Shown piece after piece: positions 28,361 through 34,581 of a DNA stretch of 64,000 bases (positions are counted from its first letter, which is position 1; every line of letters starts with the position of its first letter). Origin of the DNA: Fen-1231 sp035286465 (GTDB lineage Bacteria; Gemmatimonadota; Gemmatimonadetes; Gemmatimonadales; Gemmatimonadaceae). The notes under the pieces are model-generated. The model searched no databases. It worked only from the letters and a program-made list of their open reading frames with translations, and had not been told where the DNA came from. The DNA lies in the NCBI GenBank assembly GCA_035286465.1, contig DATEDF010000123.1, forward strand, positions 4,854 through 68,853, read 5' to 3'. A program made the position numbers and the translations under genes.

Positions 28361-28630
28361 TCACTTCTTCTTCTTTTTCCTTCTCGTCACGGACGTTTTC
28401 GGGCAGGGCGCCTTCCTGCTCGGCTTTCCCTTCTTCTTCGCCGCGGCCACGATCTCGCGCTCGCCGCGATCCCACAGAATCGTCATCACATCGCCCTTGA
28501 GGAACTCGACCCCGGGGGCGCTCGCCTCGTCCACTTCGAGCACACCACCGCCGGACGAGCGGACGTCGATGCTCTGCACTGGCCATCCTCCCACCGGCCG
28601 CAGCCGGTCGTTCGAGAATGCGTCTGCCAC
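28361..28630 (-). CDS. Candidate RiPP precursor peptide
   Basis: An 89-residue protein, first gene of the kinase-HopA1-LanC operon. Residues 1-64 are mildly acidic and could be a leader; VEFLKGDVMTILWDRGE (41-57) is its most ordered part. Residues 65-89 are extremely basic (11 Lys and 3 Arg of 25) and contain the only Cys (76) next to Ser71, Thr79, Ser80 and Thr82 in PSRKAPCPKTSVT, ending in five lysines. One Cys flanked by Ser/Thr is what a single lanthionine-type ring needs. The GTG start at 28630 is the first in frame after a stop, with GGGGA about 12 nt upstream. It could instead be an unrelated small basic protein. No leader-cleavage motif is obvious. Confidence 0.6.
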   Translation of the reverse strand: MADAFSNDRLRPVGGWPVQSIDVRSSGGGVLEVDEASAPGVEFLKGDVMTILWDRGEREIVAAAKKKGKPSRKAPCPKTSVTRRKKKKK

Positions 28631-28680
28631 GCATCGCGATCCCCAGCTCGCGCGTCCATCCCGGACTGTGGCTGAGGCGT

Positions 28681-28713
28681 TCTAACATGGTTGCGTCCCG
28701 CGCCGGCTGTCAA
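28681..28713 (-). promoter_or_regulatory. Possible promoter of the RiPP operon
   Basis: An exact TTGACA lies on the minus strand at 28708-28713, about 80 nt before the precursor start. The expected -10 position reads CATGTT or ATGTTA, which is weak, followed by TTAGAA. An exact -35 box is uncommon in DNA of this GC content, but the -10 is poor. Confidence 0.3.
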
Positions 28714-28768
28714 CGGCGTCGTGCGGCGCAGCGCACTGCATCGCGGCCGCCGGCACGCGCCGCGAGTC

Positions 28769-29506
28769 TCAGCGGGCGGCGCGCGTGAGGACGATCTCCG
28801 TCTTCCTCGGGAACGCGGCCGAGTCGCGGGCGTACTTGCTCACGAGCGCCTGCAGCTCGCTGGTCGTCCCGGTGAGAACGAGGTCGTCGTTCTCCTTCTC
28901 GTGGGCGATCCCCACGCGGCCCGAATCGATCTTCGCGACGAGCCACTCCTCATTGAGCGGCGTCACGCGCACGCGCTCACCCTCGAGCGACACGCGCCAG
29001 AACCAGTGCGCGGGGATGAGTAGCGTGCGGCCGAGGTGCGGCGGGGCGTCGTCGAGCGAGGCCGGCGAGATGTCGGCGAAGAGCACGCCGTCGAGGCGGC
29101 CGAGCCTGAGTTCGAAGACGCGCGGTCCGCCGGCGTCGCTCTCGAGCCGCCGCACGGCGGCGCTGTCGCGCGCGCGCCGCGTACGCAGCGCCGGATCCCG
29201 TCGGGCACGCGCGTTGAACGCGCTGTCCGACGCCGAGAGCAGCACGAAATCCACGGCCTCGAGCCGGCGCGCGAGCGCGCTGTCGGCGATCGCGAGGAGC
29301 CAGGCGTGCGAGGGTTCATCTCCGGGAAGCACGACCCACCGGTCGCCGCGCGGCTTCGCGGAGTCGGCCCAGGCACCGACGAGCGCTCGCTCGACGACGA
29401 GCTGCTCCTTCTGGAAGAGCGGATGGATGGACCAGACGCGGCCGCAGGCGGCGGCGAGGACCAGAACGGCCAGGGCAATGAAGCGGAGCACGCGTCCGTG
29501 GGGCAT
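28769..29506 (-). CDS. Hypothetical lipoprotein
   Basis: A 245-residue protein with a lipoprotein signal ending in a lipobox (VLVLAAAC; Cys21), so probably anchored to a membrane. The mature part contains SIHPLFQKEQLVVERALVGAWAD and an alternating beta pattern (FELRLGRLDGVLFADIS, LIPAHWFWRVSLEGERVRVTPLNEEWLV). It resembles small uncharacterised lipoproteins that detect or bind something outside the cell, but no named family is recognised. AGGAGAA upstream supports the ATG. Divergent from argJ across 41 nt. Confidence 0.82.
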   Translation of the reverse strand: MPHGRVLRFIALAVLVLAAACGRVWSIHPLFQKEQLVVERALVGAWADSAKPRGDRWVVLPGDEPSHAWLLAIADSALARRLEAVDFVLLSASDSAFNARARRDPALRTRRARDSAAVRRLESDAGGPRVFELRLGRLDGVLFADISPASLDDAPPHLGRTLLIPAHWFWRVSLEGERVRVTPLNEEWLVAKIDSGRVGIAHEKENDDLVLTGTTSELQALVSKYARDSAAFPRKTEIVLTRAAR

Positions 29507-29547
29507 CGGGGTTCTCCTGCTCCAGAGTCTATGGTTAATGTCAGAGA

Positions 29548-30714
29548 ATGCAATTCCACGATCGGCCCGTCCTGCCCCGCGGCTTCCGCTGCGCGAGCGT
29601 GAACTGCGGCCTCAAACCGCAGGCGAAGGACCTCACCGCGTTCGTGAGCGACGAGGACGCCGCGGCGGCCGCCCTCTTCACGCGCAACCAGTTTCCGGGC
29701 GCGCCGGTGATCCTGGGCCGCGAGACGATCCAGGGCGGGCGGCTGCGCGTGATCGTCGCCAACAGCAAGTGCAGCAACGTCGCGACCGGCGCCCAGGGCC
29801 TCGACAACGCACGTCGGATGGCCGCAGCCGCTGCCGCGGAGTTCGCGACGACTCCCGACCGTGTGCTCGTGAGCTCGACCGGCGTGATCGGCGTGCAGCT
29901 CCCGATCGAGACGATCGAGCGCGGCATCCGCGGGATGGCGGCCGCGCTGCAGACCGACCCGCTCGTCGGCGCCGAAGGGATCATGACCACCGACACGCAC
30001 CCCAAAGCGCTCTCCACCGGCGTGGGGAAGGCAACGATCACTTGGGTCGCGAAGGGCTCGGGGATGATCGAGCCGAACCTGGCGACGATGCTCGTCTACA
30101 TCTTCACCGATGCGGCGTTCGTCGCGGCCGCGCTCGACAAGATGTTGCGCGAGGCCGTGCATTACTCGTTCAACATGCTCTCGGTGGACACCGACACGAG
30201 CACGTCCGACACCTGCGCGATGCTCGCCAACGGCGTGGTGGGCGCGGTGGACGCGCGTGCATTCCAGGACGCGCTCACGGCGGGATGCATCCGGATGGCG
30301 GAGATCCTCGCGCGTGACGGCGAGGGCGCGACGCACCTCGTCCGCGCGACGGTACGCGGCGCCGCGAGCGAAGCCGACGCGCGCCGCGTGGCCAAGTCGC
30401 TCGTGAACTCGCCGCTCATCAAGACGATGGTGCACGGCGCCGACCCGAACGTCGGGCGCATCCTGATGGCGGTGGGCAAGTGCGTGGACTGCACGATCGC
30501 GCCCGGCGCCACGGACGCGTGGATCAACGGTCACGCGGTCGTGAAGGGCGGCGCGCGGCTCGACTTCGACGAGGCCGCCGTGCGCGCCGCGCTCGGCGTC
30601 GAGGTGGTGAACCTCGAGGTCGCGCTCGGCGCGGGCCGCGAGAAGGCGACCGCCTTCGGCTGTGACCTCACCAAGGGCTACATCGAGGAGAACGCGGCGT
30701 ACTACTCGAGTTGA
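29548..30714 (+). CDS. argJ: Bifunctional glutamate N-acetyltransferase/amino-acid acetyltransferase
   Basis: A 388-residue ArgJ. It transfers acetyl from N-acetylornithine to glutamate in arginine biosynthesis and may also use acetyl-CoA. The proenzyme cleaves itself between Ala179 and Thr180 in EPNLATML, where Thr180 becomes the nucleophile. The oxyanion residues lie in SSTGVIGVQLP (Thr111-Gly112). The N-terminal PRGFRCASVNCGLK and C-terminal GCDLTKGYIEENAAYYSS blocks match full-length ArgJ. No other arginine gene is nearby, so the pathway is dispersed. The 3' end overlaps the convergent DUF2784 gene by 13 nt. Confidence 0.97.
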   Translation: MQFHDRPVLPRGFRCASVNCGLKPQAKDLTAFVSDEDAAAAALFTRNQFPGAPVILGRETIQGGRLRVIVANSKCSNVATGAQGLDNARRMAAAAAAEFATTPDRVLVSSTGVIGVQLPIETIERGIRGMAAALQTDPLVGAEGIMTTDTHPKALSTGVGKATITWVAKGSGMIEPNLATMLVYIFTDAAFVAAALDKMLREAVHYSFNMLSVDTDTSTSDTCAMLANGVVGAVDARAFQDALTAGCIRMAEILARDGEGATHLVRATVRGAASEADARRVAKSLVNSPLIKTMVHGADPNVGRILMAVGKCVDCTIAPGATDAWINGHAVVKGGARLDFDEAAVRAALGVEVVNLEVALGAGREKATAFGCDLTKGYIEENAAYYSS

Positions 30715-31085
30715 CGCGCGCGGCGCCGGGCCCGCCGCGCGAGCACGCGCCAGTACACGAGGACGTTGACCAGGACCGCGAACGCGCCGAGCGCGAGCTG
30801 CACGCCGCGCGTGAGCCCGGCGGGATAGAGCGCGGCCGTGATGTAGTGGCCGATAAAGTCGCCTGCGTAGCCGGCGCCGCCGGCCTTCTGGCGGAGCACG
30901 ATCTCGAGCGGCGTGAGCGGGCAGACGATGTTCGCGAACTCGGTGAGCACGCCCCAGACCGCACACGGCACGTGCAGCCACACCACACGTGGCCAGCGAA
31001 GGACCAGCAGCCCGCCGAGCACCACGAAGAGCAGGAACGCGAGGTGCGCCACGAGCACCAGGTCGGCGAGGATCGAGTAGAGCAC
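30702..31085 (-). CDS. DUF2784 family membrane protein
   Basis: About 127 residues with three to four membrane helices: a first helix from LYSILADLVLVAHLAFLLFVVLGG, WLHVPCAVWGVLTEFANIVCPLTPLE (the conserved core of DUF2784), and a C-terminal helix. Function unknown. Homologues normally begin just before the first helix, so the GTG at 31085 is preferred over an ATG at 31133 whose extra 16 residues are translated from the overlapping macro-domain remnant. The start lies 5 nt after the stop of that remnant. Confidence 0.88.
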   Translation of the reverse strand: MLYSILADLVLVAHLAFLLFVVLGGLLVLRWPRVVWLHVPCAVWGVLTEFANIVCPLTPLEIVLRQKAGGAGYAGDFIGHYITAALYPAGLTRGVQLALGAFAVLVNVLVYWRVLARRARRRARQLE

Positions 31086-31089
31086 GGCG

Positions 31090-31200
31090 TCAGCCGGTGA
31101 TGCCGGCGTTGCGATACGGGGCGAGCGACTCATTGGCCGCGTTCACGATCGCGTCAACTTTCAGTGTCGTGATGTCGGCGAGTTGCGCGTGCAGTCGCAT
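31090..31200 (-). pseudogene. Macro-domain N-terminal remnant (36 codons)
   Basis: The frame begins MRLHAQLADITTLKVDAIVN and continues through AANESL, the unmistakable opening of a macro (ADP-ribose-binding) domain. It then departs into APYRNAGITG and stops, so the other about 130-150 residues of the domain are missing. The break falls just before the DUF2784 gene, which looks intact. Probably a deletion joined the start of a macro-domain gene to the DUF2784 gene. The 36-residue product could still be translated and coupled to DUF2784 expression. Confidence 0.75.
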
Positions 31201-31225
31201 CAGCGCGTCCCCTCCCCCGAGCGAG

Positions 31226-32206
31226 CTACGGCCTGGTCTCCCGCGCCTTCACCCCCTTCACCGCCCCCTCGATCATCCGGTTCAGCGCCGCGAGCGAGAG
31301 CCCACCTTCGTCCTGCGCGGGGATCGTCGCGAAGCCGATCGCCGACGCCTTCGGGTAGCGGCTGAAGATCCGCTCGAACAGCGCGGCGAGCTGCTCGCTC
31401 GACGGCCCGTTCGGGACCTTGTTCCCGTGCCCCATCACCTCGCGCGGATCGAGCACGTCCATATCCATATGGATGTAGATCTTGTCCACGTTCCGGCTGA
31501 GCCGGTCGAGCTGCGCGAAGACCGCTGGCGTCGCGTTGCGCAGGTCGTCCACGCTGACGTGCTCGATGTTCGAGCGGTCGAGCAGCTCCTGCTCGAGCGG
31601 ATCGGTGAGCCGCACGCCGCCCATCACGACGTCGCGGTCGGCGAGCGGCGGGTCGAGCGTGGCGTCGAGGCGCATTTGCCGCAGTGCACGGCCGGTGGCG
31701 ACGGCGACGGGCATTCCGCCGAGCGAGCCGCTGCGCGTGGTCTCGGGCGTGTTGAAGTCCGGGTGCGCGTCGAGCCAGAGCATCCCGATCCGGATCGGCT
31801 TCCTCGACGGCCCCGAATGCTGGAGTCCCGCGACGAGTCCGGGCATCGAGGGGCAGGTGCCCAACAGGCCGACGGTGAACCAGCCCTCGCGCTCGTTCTT
31901 CTCGACGATGTTCGCGAAGTGACCGAGCGCCCAGCCGAGTCGCTTCCAGCCGCCGTACTCGGTGTCTTGCGCGGGCGTGAGCTTCGATTCGTCCACGCGG
32001 ACGACGGCGCCGAGGCGGGCGAGGATCTCCTGGATGCCGCCCTCGGCCATCGTGGTGGGACCGCGGGAGGTGCCGTTGGGGACGAACGGCTGTTTGGAGA
32101 GGGCGATGCGGAGGTGGCCGGACGGGTCGGTGTACCGCTGCTGTGCTCCCACGGATGACCACGCGAGAGATACGATCGTGAGCGCCGCACCGGCGAGCCT
32201 TCGCAT
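31226..32206 (-). CDS. Exported arginase/ureohydrolase-fold protein
   Basis: A 326-residue protein with a signal peptide (MRRLAGAALTIVSLAWSSVGAQQ). Two of the three arginase metal-binding signatures are present: WLDAHPDFNTPETT (Asp146, His148, Asp150) and HMDMDVLDP. The first signature, normally containing a His in GGDHS, reads LGTCPSMPG, and the substrate-loop His of SGNxHG is replaced in SGSLGGMP. The enzyme may therefore have an altered metal site and substrate rather than being a true arginase. Export is also unusual for this family. The start is preceded by GGAG about 14 nt upstream. Confidence 0.85.
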   Translation of the reverse strand: MRRLAGAALTIVSLAWSSVGAQQRYTDPSGHLRIALSKQPFVPNGTSRGPTTMAEGGIQEILARLGAVVRVDESKLTPAQDTEYGGWKRLGWALGHFANIVEKNEREGWFTVGLLGTCPSMPGLVAGLQHSGPSRKPIRIGMLWLDAHPDFNTPETTRSGSLGGMPVAVATGRALRQMRLDATLDPPLADRDVVMGGVRLTDPLEQELLDRSNIEHVSVDDLRNATPAVFAQLDRLSRNVDKIYIHMDMDVLDPREVMGHGNKVPNGPSSEQLAALFERIFSRYPKASAIGFATIPAQDEGGLSLAALNRMIEGAVKGVKARETRP

Positions 32207-32478
32207 CAGGGTTCGCTCCGTTGGTCTTGCGGATCCGGTGGTTCGTCTCCAAATCACCGACCTGCCGCGACGATGCGCAAGAGTCCTCCGGATGGGTTTG
32301 GCCGCGCTCTCGGCGGCGCAGGCGACCGCGTACGGCGCGCTCCAGGCGCAGACGACGCGCGACAGCCGGGTCGCTGGCCTGCCGGCCGGGCGAAATGCTC
32401 CGTCACGCAACCGATTGATGACGCATCCGGCCGAGCTTACCATTACACTCGGCGGAACTCCTCGCCGGGATTCCGCCG

Positions 32479-32802
32479 ATGCCCGTCACCGCCCGACTTT
32501 CCCATCGCCTGCACGACGCCCTCGGTGAAGACGCCGGCGGCGACCTCGTGACCTGGATGCAGACCGTGGACGCCAGCCGCACCGAGCTGCGCGAGCTGAA
32601 CGAGCTCATGTTCGCGAGAATCGAGAGCCTGTTCCGCGAGAACGACGCGCGCCTTGACGCGCGGTTCGCTCAGGTGGACACCCGGTTCGCGCAGATGGAG
32701 CGACTCATCGAGCGCCAGTATGGCCGCCTGCTCGGGTGGTCCTTCGGCTTCTGGGCCACGGCGCTCGCGGCGCTGTACGCCTTCACGAGCGGGGGCCGCT
32801 GA
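32479..32802 (+). CDS. Small coiled-coil membrane protein
   Basis: A 107-residue protein: N-terminal MPVTARLSHRLHDALGEDAGGDLVTWM, a central coiled coil with heptad-like repeats (ARIESLFRENDARLDARFAQVDTRFAQMERLIE), and one C-terminal membrane helix (LLGWSFGFWATALAALYAF). This resembles the DUF1640/CCDC90-like small proteins common in this type of bacterium. Function unknown. A TTACCATTACACT stretch about 45 nt upstream could contain a -10 box. The 272 bases between this gene and the arginase-fold gene contain nothing else recognised. Confidence 0.8.
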   Translation: MPVTARLSHRLHDALGEDAGGDLVTWMQTVDASRTELRELNELMFARIESLFRENDARLDARFAQVDTRFAQMERLIERQYGRLLGWSFGFWATALAALYAFTSGGR

Positions 32803-32889
32803 GGCGTCGCGGGCCGGGCGAAGAGGAAGGACGCCGAGGGAGCGCGCTGGGGGCGCCGAGACGATTCGATGGGGCGGTGGCCCGGACGA

Positions 32890-34215
32890 TCACAGACTGG
32901 GCGGGCACGGCTTTGCCGACGACGAGGACTGTCCGGGACGCTGCTGCGTTCGCGAGGAGAACCGCCCGCGCACTCGGTATACACGCATCGTCTCGACACC
33001 ATCCGCATCCGTCGCACGGCCGAGGACGAGCGTGTCGCTCACGAACATCGTCTCGACGTCGAGCGGCCGACGGATCGAGCCAAGATAGCGGCCTCGCGGG
33101 TCGAGGATGCTCCAGGTCGCTACGGTGTCGGAGAAGAGCGCATAGTCCTCGACCCACAGGTAACCCTGCTGGTCAACCACGAAGTTGGAGATGGCGGGCG
33201 CCGAGGCGGGGAATGGTGCGTTTCTCAGCCACACTCCGAGGTTGTGCCGCTGGAGGCGGGCGCTCTTCGCGTGACCCTTCAGCGCTATTTGTTGTGCTTC
33301 CAGCTCAACCGCGGCGGTGAATGACCTCCGGAAGGCCGTCTTGGCTGCCTCGTCAACACGCTTCGGATTGATCGAGCGACGGAAAGTCTCGCGGAGCGCG
33401 CCGCTGGCGTCGAACAGCTGAATCTCGAACGCCTTTGCCGCCGTGTAGTAGATGCGATCGCCGAAGACGCGCGCTGTTACGGGGGCAGAGTAGGGTGCGG
33501 GTCGGGATTCTGGATAGATGTCCACCATCATCTCGAAGATATCCTGCGACGTCAGCGGTCCGACGGTCGCACTGATCTTCTGGTCGGCACCGACGATCGC
33601 GAGCCACCAGGGTCGCTGCGCAAGGCGCTGGCTTTCAAGCTGGAAGATCCCCCCGCTTCGCAGAATGCCAACGAATGCCCCGGACTTCATCCGCCCCAAC
33701 GCTTCGAGCATGCGCTGCGCGGCCTTCGGGCCCCTCGACGGCACAGCGAAGCGGCGCACGAATCTTCCGGATGTCGTCCAGATCGTCAGCCCGCGTATCC
33801 CGCCGCCCGGTTCACGATCCTCGATCAGGACCGAGTCCCGGCCGAGAAGCTGAACGATGCCGACTGCCCGAAACTCGCCCGGCCCGTTCCCCGGCCGGCC
33901 CCACTGCCCGGCGAATCGGCCATCCAGATCGAACGCCAGCACGGACTGCGTTCCATTGTTGCCGACAAGCACACGGCCCGTCGGCAGGATCACTGCCCCG
34001 CTGACGTATGCAAGAAGATCGTGCTCATCGCGCCCGCGTCCGATTTCGACAACCGGGCGTGGATCGACCGTCCAAGCACACCCCGGGAGCCACGCCGGAG
34101 TAGTGTTCTCCACGATGCGCACGCGCGCACTGTCGCGCCTGACCTGCGCACTCAGCGGAGCCGGTGCGAGCAGCGCGAGACTGGCGCAGACGCCAATCCG
34201 CGCACATCGGCGCAC
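32890..34215 (-). CDS. Exported 6-bladed beta-propeller protein
   Basis: About 441 residues starting at a GTG (34215), with a weakly defined signal peptide (CASLALLAPAPLSAQ). Blade repeats of the NHL/6-bladed type are visible: AVILPTGRVLVGNNGTQSVLAFDLDGRF, GQWGRPGNGPGEFRAVG (a hallmark), GLTIWTTSGRFVRRF, IQLFDASGALRETF and a final SILDPRGRYLGSIRRPLDVETMFVSDTLVLGRATDADGVE. Such proteins are abundant in this group and their ligands are mostly unknown. No Met start is available; the frame is open further upstream into a DsbA-like remnant, so the exact start is uncertain. A broken relative lies at 17.8-18.5 kb. Confidence 0.85.
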   Translation of the reverse strand: MRRCARIGVCASLALLAPAPLSAQVRRDSARVRIVENTTPAWLPGCAWTVDPRPVVEIGRGRDEHDLLAYVSGAVILPTGRVLVGNNGTQSVLAFDLDGRFAGQWGRPGNGPGEFRAVGIVQLLGRDSVLIEDREPGGGIRGLTIWTTSGRFVRRFAVPSRGPKAAQRMLEALGRMKSGAFVGILRSGGIFQLESQRLAQRPWWLAIVGADQKISATVGPLTSQDIFEMMVDIYPESRPAPYSAPVTARVFGDRIYYTAAKAFEIQLFDASGALRETFRRSINPKRVDEAAKTAFRRSFTAAVELEAQQIALKGHAKSARLQRHNLGVWLRNAPFPASAPAISNFVVDQQGYLWVEDYALFSDTVATWSILDPRGRYLGSIRRPLDVETMFVSDTLVLGRATDADGVETMRVYRVRGRFSSRTQQRPGQSSSSAKPCPPSL

Positions 34216-34237
34216 CCTTCGGGCGCGCAGGCTTCCG

Positions 34238-34453
34238 CTACTTCGACGTAGAGGGCCGGAGCAGCGTGCGGACGAACGTCGGCAGCTCCGCCTCAGGGTC
34301 GTCGCCTGTCCAGCGCTGGCCATTGATGAAGAATGTCGGGGTCGCCAATACTCCCAACGATCGGCCATCTGTCAGGTCCGCGAGAAACTGCAAGAACGCG
34401 CATTGCACGGAGAGGTGTGCTCTGCCACAATACCCCGCTTCCCCGCTTTGAAC
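34238..34453 (-). pseudogene. DsbA/thioredoxin-fold C-terminal remnant
   Basis: The minus strand encodes a DsbA-type C-terminus: AFLQFLADLTDGRSLGVLAT, then PTFFINGQRWTGDDPEAELP, ending in TLLRPSTSK and a stop at 34238-34240. The cis-Pro loop ATPTFFING is diagnostic. No CxxC active site or start codon is found upstream, so only the last about 70 residues remain. It lies just 22 nt before the start of the 6-bladed propeller gene, mirroring the DsbA-propeller pairing seen at 17.8-20.4 kb. Confidence 0.7.
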
Positions 34454-34581
34454 GCAAGCCCCTGGCGCAAAACGGTGCGCAACAGCGCGGATCGAGCGAG
34501 CGCTCGCGGCCGCCCGCTCTCGCGCAGACCGCCAAGCCGCTTCATCTTGGAAGGCGTACGCCCCTTCCCGGAGAGTCCAGC

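Noticed and set aside
28341..28688. Alternative 115-codon frame (MLERLSHSPG...) as RiPP precursor
   Set aside because: It overlaps the chosen peptide in another frame, and its C-terminus is Glu/Lys-rich with no Cys-Ser/Thr pattern there. It stays possible only if the GTG start of the chosen frame is wrong.
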